Below are positions 1-6,711 of a stretch of DNA of 10,249 bases, in pieces (the stretch's first letter is position 1; every line of letters begins with the position of its first letter). Source of the stretch: Desulfonema limicola (lineage in GTDB: Bacteria > Desulfobacterota > Desulfobacteria > Desulfobacterales > DYRC01); assembly GCA_020718925.1 (NCBI GenBank), contig DYRC01000133.1, positions 1 through 10,249 on the forward strand, given 5' to 3'. Under the pieces are notes generated by a model. That model worked only from the letters and a program-made list of their open reading frames with translations, was not told the DNA's origin and did not search any database. The position numbers were made by a program, and so were the translations under genes.

Positions 1-2
1 AA

Positions 3-83
3 AATTTCGATGCACTCGTCCGTTCCACGCTTTCAGACAGGGACGGACTCAATTCGCAGGGTAATGTGTTGTTTGATTCTTAG
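3..83 (+). CDS. Possible C-terminal tail of an unidentified upstream gene (partial)
   Basis: An open frame enters from the left edge and stops at TAG 81-83, 27 bases before the cyclase start. It gives 26 residues (starting NFDALVRS and ending NVLFDS) with ordinary codon choice, so it could be the end of a protein encoded upstream in the same operon. The other two plus-strand frames are also open for 60-90 bases here, so the reading frame is not decided by the sequence. I do not recognise the peptide, and no function can be proposed. Confidence 0.25.
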   Translation, partial: NFDALVRSTLSDRDGLNSQGNVLFDS

Positions 84-110
84 AAAATAAGGGGGAGAAT
101 CAGAGCTATT

Positions 111-2297
111 ATGTTTCGTTTTTCTACGCAGGCAGTTATTATTATTTTTCTCAGCACGTTGCTGACGCTGACCATAGGGATTATCGGGTATACCGGCTAT
201 ATGGGGACGAAGACATCCCTTCACAAACTCTCGCAGAACATGATGAGCGAGATTACGCGAAGCGTTTTAAACAAAACAAACCATTACTTCAAACAGGTGG
301 ATGTGGTTTCCGTGCTGTCTTATCATTTTGTGGATAAGGAAATAGTCTCGCCGGATACGTTACCATCTCAGAGAAAATTGCTTCCGCTGAAATTTATTCC
401 TTCTCCGTCTCAGGAAAAAATGCTGGACTATTTTCAGGACGTGCTTAGGATAAATCCTCAATTATCTTCGATTTTTTTCGGAGATAGGCTGGGCAATTTT
501 TATATGGTCTCCCGGATGCCTGACAATTCTATCAGTATCAAGCTGATTACGCATCAGGATAAGAAGGTCATCAGCGAATGGCGTCATCAGAATACCCTGT
601 ATAACAAAGATTTTCCCAATATGGTTCAGTCAGAATCAGATGCGTTTTATGATCCGCGCTCCCGCCCCTGGTATATTGCCGCGTCAAAGACCGACAAAAC
701 GATCTGGACAGATATTTATATCTTTTTTTCAACGAAAAGACCGGGGCTTACCAATGCGGTTTCGGTGTATAGCAAAGGCGGGCGGATAGAAGGCGTATTA
801 GGTATTGATGTCGGTATTGCCGATTTGTCTTATTTTCTTGCCAATCTCCGTATCGGAAAAAGCGGAAAAGCATTTCTGCTCCAAAAAGCCGGAACCGATA
901 TGAAAGTTGTTGCTATGCCGATTCAGGAAGGAAAAAGTTTTGATAAAATATATCAGAAAATCAGGACGGGCAATCAGGAAAAGATCGAGCTGATTTCTGC
1001 GGAAAAAGTGGATGACAGCATCATTTCATCGTCATATAAGGCGTTTGTCGCTTCAAAATCCGAAAGCAGCGACTCTGAGTCCGAAGAGTTTTTCTTCTAT
1101 TTTTACGATAATGACGAAAAATATCTTGCGATGTACACCCCTTTATATAAGGGAAGTTCGATTCTGACCGGCATCGTTCTGCCTGAGCGGGACATCATGG
1201 CGGAAGTGTATCAGAACAACCGCAAGGTAATGGTGTTTGCCGCGATTCTTTTTATCGTTGCCCTGATTATCGGCTTTTTTCTTGCCAGAATTATTTCAAG
1301 ACCTCTGAAAATGCTGTCTCAGGAGATGAAAAAGGTCAAGGATTTTAATCTGGAAGCTTCTGATAATATTCCGTCTTCCCTGATTGAAGTCAATGCGATG
1401 TCCGCTTATTTTGAGGATATGAAAAAAGGCTTGAAAAGCTTTGAAAAATATGTTCCCAAAGATCTGGTGGAACAACTCATTATGATGGACAAAGAAGCAG
1501 TTCTGGGCGGTGAATCACGGGAATTGACCGTTTTCTTTTCAGATATTGCCGGGTTTACGGCGATTTCCGAATCGCTTTCTCCGGAACAGTTGGTGGAAAA
1601 TCTCGGATATTATTTCAAAGAAGTGGGGCAGGTCATTCTTCAGCACCAAGGCACGGTGGATAAATATATCGGCGATGCGGTCATGGCTTTCTGGAACGCG
1701 CCGAAAGAAATCAAAAATCATGCGATAGCCGCGTGCCATGCAAGTCTGGATGTACAGCGGACAATCCTGAAAGTTTCCCAATATCTGAATCGCCATAACA
1801 AACCGGGCTTTCCCACCCGAATCGGTCTGAATACCGGCAAATCCATTGTCGGAAATATGGGATCCGAGCGGCGGATGAATTATACGGTTATCGGCGATAA
1901 TGTGAATCTGGCAAGCCGCGTGGAAGGCTTGAACAAATATTACGGCACTCAGATCATTATTACGGAAAGCACCTATCTTCAGGCAAAAGATGAGATTGAA
2001 GCCCGGCTGATAGATATTGTCGCGGTCAAAGGCAAAACACAGGGCGTTGCGATTTATGAACTGGTTTCGGAAAGAGACAATATCACGGCGGAAATGTCGA
2101 AGTTTATCAAACGATTTGAAGAAGGTATGAGATTATACCGCGATGCAAAATGGGAAGATGCAAAGCGGATTTTCGATGAACTTCACAGCATTAATCCGAC
2201 TGATGTGCCTGCAAAAATTATTCTGAAACGCTGCGCTGATTTCATTCTCGATCCGCCGAAGGATTGGACAGGCGTAACGGTTTTGCATGAGAAGTAA
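111..2297 (+). CDS. Membrane-bound class III adenylate cyclase with double-Cache sensor and HAMP domain
   Basis: Predicted to make cAMP from ATP in response to an extracytoplasmic ligand. The 728-residue order is: N-terminal membrane helix (about 8-30); periplasmic double-Cache domain (about 40-350) with the typical DPRSRPWY motif at 181-188 and a GVLGIDVGIADLS-type strand; second membrane helix (about 373-393); HAMP linker (about 394-447); class III catalytic domain (about 470-650); and a C-terminal TPR-like helical tail common in these cyclases. The catalytic set looks complete: metal-binding D478 (FSDIAGFT) and D522 (KYIGDAV), purine-selecting K518 and T592 (YTVIGD), and transition-state N599 and R603 (NVNLASR). 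The Lys/Thr pair is the class IIIb pattern and argues for ATP rather than GTP. A Ser/Glu-rich stretch sits near 318-328. ATG 111 is the only ATG in frame after the upstream stop. A GGGGGAG stretch lies 13 bases before it, a long spacing. The ligand is unknown. Confidence 0.93.
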   Translation: MFRFSTQAVIIIFLSTLLTLTIGIIGYTGYMGTKTSLHKLSQNMMSEITRSVLNKTNHYFKQVDVVSVLSYHFVDKEIVSPDTLPSQRKLLPLKFIPSPSQEKMLDYFQDVLRINPQLSSIFFGDRLGNFYMVSRMPDNSISIKLITHQDKKVISEWRHQNTLYNKDFPNMVQSESDAFYDPRSRPWYIAASKTDKTIWTDIYIFFSTKRPGLTNAVSVYSKGGRIEGVLGIDVGIADLSYFLANLRIGKSGKAFLLQKAGTDMKVVAMPIQEGKSFDKIYQKIRTGNQEKIELISAEKVDDSIISSSYKAFVASKSESSDSESEEFFFYFYDNDEKYLAMYTPLYKGSSILTGIVLPERDIMAEVYQNNRKVMVFAAILFIVALIIGFFLARIISRPLKMLSQEMKKVKDFNLEASDNIPSSLIEVNAMSAYFEDMKKGLKSFEKYVPKDLVEQLIMMDKEAVLGGESRELTVFFSDIAGFTAISESLSPEQLVENLGYYFKEVGQVILQHQGTVDKYIGDAVMAFWNAPKEIKNHAIAACHASLDVQRTILKVSQYLNRHNKPGFPTRIGLNTGKSIVGNMGSERRMNYTVIGDNVNLASRVEGLNKYYGTQIIITESTYLQAKDEIEARLIDIVAVKGKTQGVAIYELVSERDNITAEMSKFIKRFEEGMRLYRDAKWEDAKRIFDELHSINPTDVPAKIILKRCADFILDPPKDWTGVTVLHEK

Positions 2298-2311
2298 AAG
2301 GCTGCCGAACA

Positions 2312-3592
2312 ATGATCATCAACAGATTGAAACTGAAAAATTTCAGAGGCTTTGAAGAGTTATCTGTCGAATTTCATCCTCATTTCAATGTTGTGATCGG
2401 AATCAATCGTTCCGGCAAGACAAGTCTGCTGGAGGGATTGCGTATCGGACTTGGTTCGTTTTTTTTGGGGATTGACGAGCAGGAAGTCAGAAGCCCACGA
2501 ATCCGGGATAATGACATTCATTTTGTTACCTACGAGCATAGTCGGGAATTTCAGTTTCCTGTCTGCGTAGAATGTGAAGGCATTGTGAATGGCAAAAATA
2601 TCCGCTGGATAAGAGAACGGAGGGGAAAAAAGAACGGGACAACTTTCAAAGACGCTTGGAATATAAGTGCGATAGCAATAGATTTGCAGACGCAGATACG
2701 TCATGGCAAAGAGCCTGATATGCCTGTTTTGGCTTACTATGCTACAAACAGGCTTTGGCAGGAGAGTAAAAAAAGCGGAATTTCAGAAACAAAATTGGGG
2801 AGAGGCTATTATAACGGATTTGAAGCGACTTCCAACAATGCTTTTTTTCTCAAATGGTTTGAAGAAAAAGAAAGGACGGCTATTCAGAGAAAAAAAGAGG
2901 CGTTTGAGCTTGACGTGATTAAGAAAGCGGTGAGTCAATGTGTATCCGAATGCGAAACGATTTTTTTCGATTTTGATGAAAAAGTTCAGACCATAGTTTT
3001 AAGAAACATAAATGGAAAAGAATTTCCGTTTAATTTTCTGAGCGATGGGGAGAGAAACCTGCTTGCTATGGTCGCTGATATGGCTTTTCGCTGCGTAACA
3101 CTTAATCCGCATCTTGGAAAAGAATCAATTTCAATGAGTCCGGGTATTATTTTGATTGATGAATTGGATTTGCATTTACATCCTTTATGGCAAAAAACGA
3201 TAATCTCAAATCTGAAAAAAACCTTTCCTAATATTCAATTCATTACGACCACACATTCGCCGTTCATTATTCAGGAGTTAGATGATGGCGAATTGATCAA
3301 GCTGGATGGAGAAATATCCGAATATACAGATCAGAGCCTTGAAGATATAGCGGAAAATGTTCAGGGAGTTGAAAATTCCCAGTGGAGCATGAAAAGAAAG
3401 AGAATGTACGAAGCGGCAAAAGAATATTATCAGACTTTGGAAAAAATGGATAAAGACACCGCTTCCGAAGAATTGGAGCAGTTGCGTAACAAACTGGATG
3501 AACTCAGCAAGCCTTTTGCAAAAAATTTGGCGTATCATGCTTTTTTAGAACAGAAAAGATTAGTGCGGGAATCCGAAATAAAAAAGATATGA
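2312..3592 (+). CDS. ptuA: AAA/ABC-type ATPase, PtuA-like (Septu-type anti-phage defence)
   Basis: Probable ATPase and sensor/scaffold subunit of a two-gene Septu-like defence module. The 426 residues contain an SMC/RecF-like ABC ATPase fold: N-terminal KLKNFRGF strand; Walker A GINRSGKTS at 30-38; ABC signature FLSDGER around 242-248; Walker B IILIDELDLHLHP ending at 291 with D283-E284; and a switch histidine in TTTHSP at 312-317. This pattern resembles COG3950 (predicted ATP-binding protein). A helical, charged C-terminal tail (about 365-426) probably mediates oligomerisation or partner binding. PtuA proteins I know of are often longer, so this is a compact version. It starts 14 bases after the cyclase stop, with only a weak AAAGG upstream, and the next gene begins three bases after its stop. 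The AT-rich composition by eye suggests acquired DNA. The alternative is a generic OLD-like/COG3950 ATPase paired with an HNH nuclease outside the formal Septu family. Confidence 0.8.
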   Translation: MIINRLKLKNFRGFEELSVEFHPHFNVVIGINRSGKTSLLEGLRIGLGSFFLGIDEQEVRSPRIRDNDIHFVTYEHSREFQFPVCVECEGIVNGKNIRWIRERRGKKNGTTFKDAWNISAIAIDLQTQIRHGKEPDMPVLAYYATNRLWQESKKSGISETKLGRGYYNGFEATSNNAFFLKWFEEKERTAIQRKKEAFELDVIKKAVSQCVSECETIFFDFDEKVQTIVLRNINGKEFPFNFLSDGERNLLAMVADMAFRCVTLNPHLGKESISMSPGIILIDELDLHLHPLWQKTIISNLKKTFPNIQFITTTHSPFIIQELDDGELIKLDGEISEYTDQSLEDIAENVQGVENSQWSMKRKRMYEAAKEYYQTLEKMDKDTASEELEQLRNKLDELSKPFAKNLAYHAFLEQKRLVRESEIKKI

Positions 3593-3595
3593 ATT

Positions 3596-4270
3596 ATGAG
3601 ACCTGTTGACAAAGGCGATGCGCCAAAACAGTATTCGCATTATAGAGAAGCAAGAAATGATTTGGCTGCCAGAATCGGATGGTATTGCTCATATTGCGAA
3701 ATGCCGGTAAAAAATATGATCGAAGTGGAACATCTGATCCCTATTAAAAATGGCGGAGCAGAACTTGATTGGGAAAACTTTTTGTTATCGTGTAAATATT
3801 GCAACACATTAAAATCAGATAGAAATACTTCAAGAAAAGGGTATTTCTGGGCTGATAAAGACAATACACTTTTGGCATTCACATATCAATCTGCTATTAT
3901 CAAAGCAAACGGACAATTGAACTCATCTCAAGTCAGAATTGCCCAAAACACCATTGATCTGATGGGATTGGATCGTTATCCGGGTGGTGCAAACGAACCG
4001 ACCAAGGCAGATACTCGTTGGAAGGGCAGAGATGAAGTGTGGGGAGCTGCCAACATCTCATTAGCAAATTGGAACTCATTACCATGTGAAGAAATGCGCC
4101 GACAAATAGGTCTTACAGCATTTGGGATGGGACATTTCTCAATATGGATGGAAGTATTCAAAGATGTGCCTGAAGTCAGAAAAGAATTGATAAATTCATT
4201 TACAGGAACATCTATGAATTGTTTCGATGCTGACGGAAATCCTATACCCAGACCGAATGGAAATCTATAA
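3596..4270 (+). CDS. ptuB: HNH endonuclease, PtuB-like (Septu-type effector)
   Basis: Probable nuclease effector partnered with the preceding ATPase. The 224-residue protein opens with MRPVDKGDAPKQY, a start typical of the TIGR02646/PtuB-type HNH group. The HNH core covers about 28-77: zinc cysteines C31-x2-C34 and C66-x2-C69, E45-H46 in VEHLIP with H46 as likely catalytic base, N61 in the middle position, and N70 with K73 (CNTLKSDRN). A GYFWADKDN stretch just after the core is also typical. The C-terminal half is helical and not recognised. In the related Eco7-type retron system, published work links PtuAB activity to tRNA cleavage; whether this protein cuts tRNA or DNA cannot be read from sequence. 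The start codon lies 3 bases after the ATPase stop with no clear Shine-Dalgarno sequence, which suggests translational coupling and a fixed ratio of the two subunits. It converges with the minus-strand nitroreductase gene, with 27 bases between stops. Confidence 0.82.
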   Translation: MRPVDKGDAPKQYSHYREARNDLAARIGWYCSYCEMPVKNMIEVEHLIPIKNGGAELDWENFLLSCKYCNTLKSDRNTSRKGYFWADKDNTLLAFTYQSAIIKANGQLNSSQVRIAQNTIDLMGLDRYPGGANEPTKADTRWKGRDEVWGAANISLANWNSLPCEEMRRQIGLTAFGMGHFSIWMEVFKDVPEVRKELINSFTGTSMNCFDADGNPIPRPNGNL

Positions 4271-4297
4271 GTGAATGGATGATTTGCCGCATCATAA

Positions 4298-5122
4298 TTA
4301 TCGCCATGTAATCTGAGGCTCTTTTCTTGTCGGCAGGCGGTGATAGTGATATTTGGGATAGCCCACCATCATTGTCCCGAAAGCAGAATGGTTATCAGGA
4401 ATCCCCAAAGCTTTCTGCAACGGCTGCCAAAATACTGCCGCAGTGTTGAAATATCCTGCCCAGCATCCCCCAAGTCCGAAAGCAGGCGCGGACAGTTCCA
4501 GATATGTCAGCGCAATGGTGCAGGACACCGGCGCCATACGATCTTCTTTTGCCGCATGTGCCACAATCAGATGCGGCGTTTTGCGGGTGATGGCGTCCAT
4601 GCCCATTTCCCAAGCTCCCACCACCCTATCCATGTGAAATGCTTTGGCAAACGCGGGCTGCTCTTTAATCATAAAGCGCATCCAATCCGCAACATGGCTT
4701 GTCAGCTTCTGAACTTCGGCAGGATCACAGACCGCAATCCACTGTACTGACTGACTATTATGCCCCGAAGGCGCATATCGGGCAATGTCAATGAGCTTGG
4801 CAAGAATTTCTTTCGGAACAACTTTGTCTTTATAAACCCGGATGGAGCGTCTGGCACGCAGAAAATGTTCTGCCTGCTCAGGACTCAGTTGAAATTCTTT
4901 GCGTACCGGCGGACATTGTTCCGGCGTCATGCTGACATGCGACAACGCCCCGTGCGGACAGACCGCAACACAATGCCCGCAGTGAATACAGGATGCTTCG
5001 GCTCCGGGAACCGGCGTGGGAACCGATTCTTTATCTTTGAGCATAATGATACTTACCGGGCATTCCGCCGCGCAGATACCATCCCGCTTGCATTTTTTTG
5101 CATCTATCGTGAATAAAGCCAT
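4298..5122 (-). CDS. Ferredoxin-nitroreductase fusion (2[4Fe-4S] domain plus FMN nitroreductase)
   Basis: A 274-residue cytoplasmic flavoprotein expected to reduce an unknown substrate, with electrons arriving through its own iron-sulfur domain. Residues 1-60 form a two-cluster ferredoxin: the first motif is C11-x2-D14-x2-C17-x3-C21-P, with Asp in the usual second-Cys position, and the second is the standard C45-x2-C48-x2-C51-x3-C55-P. Residues about 88-265 are a nitroreductase-family domain, with the RRSIR FMN-binding motif at 91-95, an APSGHNSQ loop at 117-124, a GLGGCWAGYF segment near 220, and the GYPKYHYHRLP ending at 254-264 that is typical of these fusions. It has a near-ideal AGGAGG ribosome binding site. 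It is the last of the minus-strand genes in the window, 65 bases after the DUF5615 gene. FMN use links it loosely to ribE upstream. Natural substrate unknown. Confidence 0.92.
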   Translation of the reverse strand: MALFTIDAKKCKRDGICAAECPVSIIMLKDKESVPTPVPGAEASCIHCGHCVAVCPHGALSHVSMTPEQCPPVRKEFQLSPEQAEHFLRARRSIRVYKDKVVPKEILAKLIDIARYAPSGHNSQSVQWIAVCDPAEVQKLTSHVADWMRFMIKEQPAFAKAFHMDRVVGAWEMGMDAITRKTPHLIVAHAAKEDRMAPVSCTIALTYLELSAPAFGLGGCWAGYFNTAAVFWQPLQKALGIPDNHSAFGTMMVGYPKYHYHRLPTRKEPQITWR

Positions 5123-5128
5123 TTTTTT

Positions 5129-5134
5129 CCTCCT
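5129..5134 (-). promoter_or_regulatory. Strong Shine-Dalgarno site of the ferredoxin-nitroreductase gene
   Basis: On the minus strand, AGGAGG lies six bases before the ATG at 5122. It is the only perfect Shine-Dalgarno sequence I see in the window. It fixes the start codon and suggests efficient translation compared with the neighbouring toxin-antitoxin genes. Confidence 0.9.
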
Positions 5135-5187
5135 AATTATTCTTCGCTACCATAATGAAAAATAGTATTTTCAGTTATCTATAGTAT

Positions 5188-5550
5188 TTAAAGCGGAATA
5201 AACAACGTATTATTCTGGTATTCTTTAATATCTGACGCAGACCATATAAGATACAGTTCTTCGACAATATCATTTACGGAGCTTCCGGGGCGTATCCAAA
5301 ATACGCCGGGAAAACATCTCCCCAAAGCAAAATGTTCGGCAATATGTACCGGAATAGTCCGTCTGTTCTCACTTACAAGAATATAGCTGTTTTTCTCAAT
5401 CCAGATAAGAATATCCGGATCAGAAGTTCCTTTGGGCGGAGCATCCGTATCTCCGATAGCCAGAACATCATCTATGGGCAATAACATTCGGTGTAATTTT
5501 CGCTGAATTGCCTTGTTCACATGCTCATCCAAAAGAAAACGGATACTCAT
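5188..5550 (-). CDS. DUF5615 PIN-like protein, putative toxin of a type II toxin-antitoxin pair
   Basis: A 120-residue protein of the DUF5615/Mut7-C-like PIN group, expected to be an RNase toxin neutralised by the DUF433 protein encoded just before it. The start MSIRFLLDEHVN carries the family's first acidic residues D8 and E9. D44 and D46 (SDPDIL) supply the middle acidic site. The segment ILVSENRRTIPVHIAEH (57-73), followed by GRCFPGVF, is the family's typical second half, with E61 near the place where classical PIN domains have an Asp. The ATG overlaps the last base of the upstream stop codon (TGATG), a coupled arrangement usual for toxin-antitoxin pairs. Family membership is clear from these motifs. 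Toxicity and RNase activity are inferred from family and context only. Confidence 0.82.
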   Translation of the reverse strand: MSIRFLLDEHVNKAIQRKLHRMLLPIDDVLAIGDTDAPPKGTSDPDILIWIEKNSYILVSENRRTIPVHIAEHFALGRCFPGVFWIRPGSSVNDIVEELYLIWSASDIKEYQNNTLFIPL

Positions 5551-5900
5551 CAGGCTATTCCGCCAGACTGTAATTTTTTATGCCTTACAAGCCGATGTTG
5601 TCTGATGCGTTCAGATAATTTACGAACAAAATCACTCGGATTCTGCTGCTGTTCTTTCCAATCCTGTTCCTGAAATTTTCTGACCTGTTCCAGATATTTT
5701 TCGATCTGCTCACGATGTGTGAGATAATACAGGATCACAGCATAAATTTTGTCAAGGGAAAGAGTCGGATAGCGAAGCATAATTTCTTCAGGACTTGCTC
5801 CGTCCATATAGTCTTTTACCACTGTCTCAATATATATGCGGTTTCCTTTGATACGGATGGCATCTTCATTAATAAATTCAAAATAGCTTTCCAATTCCAT
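5550..5900 (-). CDS. DUF433 protein, putative antitoxin
   Basis: A 116-residue protein with a DUF433 helix-turn-helix-like domain at about 14-70. Visible signature: IKGNRIYIET (17-26), DGASPEEIMLRYPTLSL (33-49) and YAVILYYL (53-60), matching the family's RI-x-IE, G-x-SPEEI and YPxLSL pattern. The rest (about 70-116) is charged and helical, rich in Gln, Lys and Arg, and could wrap the toxin. DUF433 genes commonly precede DUF5615 genes, as here, and are regarded as antitoxins. Autorepression is plausible but not shown. A GAGGAT element about ten bases before the ATG is the likely ribosome binding site. Only 42 bases separate it from the ribE stop and I see no good promoter there, so it may be co-transcribed with ribE. 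Confidence 0.85.
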   Translation of the reverse strand: MELESYFEFINEDAIRIKGNRIYIETVVKDYMDGASPEEIMLRYPTLSLDKIYAVILYYLTHREQIEKYLEQVRKFQEQDWKEQQQNPSDFVRKLSERIRQHRLVRHKKLQSGGIA

Positions 5901-5942
5901 TAAGTTTCATCCTCATTTCTTTGTTCTGACAATCCGTTCAGC

Positions 5943-6584
5943 TTATCCTAAAAACCCATTCTTTGCCAATAATTCCATTGTGATACCGGATTGTCCTCTG
6001 CCGGATACAAAGCGCTCCACATACTTTCCAATCATATCGGTTTCAATATTCACCGCATCTCCGATTTTTTTAAAGCCGATGGTGGTCAGTTTGGCAGTAT
6101 GCGGAATAATGCTGACATCAACGCTTTGGGGCTCGCAGCGATTAATGGTCAGGCTCACGCCGTCAACCGCCACCGAGCCTTTGGGAATCATGTATTTTGA
6201 AAGCGATTCAGGAATGCCGATGGTAATAATGATCGCATTGTCCAGAGTTTTCCGGTTTCGGATAATGCCCATGCCGTCAATATGACCTGATACCAGATGA
6301 CCGTCAAGGCGATCCGATAAGCGCAATGCCCGCTCAAGATTTACTCTGTCGCCCACCTCAGCTTTGGCAAATGCGGTTTTGGAAACCGTTTCCGGTGAGA
6401 TGTCTGCGGTAAAGCGATGTCCGTCAAGCGTTACCGCCGTGAGACATGCGCCGCTGACCGCAATGCTGTCGCCGATCTTGGTGCCATCCGGATAAAAATC
6501 CGCCTCTATTGTCAGGCGTTTGCCGCGTCCGGATGAACTGATGCTTTTAATCGTGCCAAGCCCTTCGATAATGCCGGTGAACAT
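5943..6584 (-). CDS. ribE: Riboflavin synthase, alpha chain
   Basis: Catalyses the last step of riboflavin synthesis, dismutation of two 6,7-dimethyl-8-ribityllumazine molecules to riboflavin and 5-amino-6-ribitylaminouracil, in the cytoplasm as a trimer. The 213-residue length is normal. Two lumazine-binding beta-barrel repeats are visible: repeat one starts at the diagnostic MFTGIIE and has SGACLTA at 44-50; repeat two has GHLVSGHIDG at 95-104 and VDGVSLTIN at 141-148. The conserved MFTGII start fixes the ATG, and an AAGGAA element lies about eight bases upstream. It has its own promoter and stands apart from ribD, ribBA and ribH, which are not in the window. The 127-base gap to mfd is too short for an FMN riboswitch plus promoter, and I see no such structure. 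Confidence 0.97.
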   Translation of the reverse strand: MFTGIIEGLGTIKSISSSGRGKRLTIEADFYPDGTKIGDSIAVSGACLTAVTLDGHRFTADISPETVSKTAFAKAEVGDRVNLERALRLSDRLDGHLVSGHIDGMGIIRNRKTLDNAIIITIGIPESLSKYMIPKGSVAVDGVSLTINRCEPQSVDVSIIPHTAKLTTIGFKKIGDAVNIETDMIGKYVERFVSGRGQSGITMELLAKNGFLG

Positions 6585-6632
6585 AAAGCGATTCCTTTTC
6601 TGATTCCTTGATAAATCCTGTATCTGAGCAGG

Positions 6633-6661
6633 CTTATATCATTAAACGTGCAAAATGTAAA
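6633..6661 (-). promoter_or_regulatory. Sigma-70-type promoter of ribE
   Basis: On the minus strand, TTTACA (6656-6661, five of six matches to the -35 consensus) is followed after exactly 17 bases by TATAAG (6633-6638, five of six matches to the -10), preceded by TGA. Transcription would start near 6626, giving a ribE leader of about 40 bases. It lies between the mfd stop and the ribE start. It probably also serves the toxin-antitoxin pair, which has no clear promoter of its own. Confidence 0.65.
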
Positions 6662-6711
6662 AATATTCATGCAAAATTGATTTTGTTCACAAAGATGCGC
6701 TCAGAATACAA

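Noticed and set aside
2298..2311. Search for a retron msr-msd or reverse transcriptase associated with the PtuAB-like genes
   Set aside because: Only 14 bases precede the ATPase, the upstream gene is a cyclase, and no reverse transcriptase motif is encoded anywhere in the window.
4271..4297. Small hairpin ATGAT/ATCAT between the convergent HNH and nitroreductase genes as a terminator
   Set aside because: The stem has five mostly A-T pairs, and there is no T run on either side, so it does not qualify as an intrinsic terminator.
4340..5116. Plus-strand open frames opposite the nitroreductase gene
   Set aside because: The minus-strand gene has clear ferredoxin and nitroreductase motifs and a strong ribosome binding site; the opposite frames have none.
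6623..6706. Inverted repeat TCTGAGC/GCTCAGA flanking the ribE promoter
   Set aside because: Seven-base arms about 70 bases apart are weak, with no T run or known regulator site, and are probably chance.
6585..6711. Possible FMN riboswitch before ribE
   Set aside because: The gap is only 127 bases and contains a promoter about 40 bases before the start. I find no RFN-type conserved blocks, and the leader is too short.
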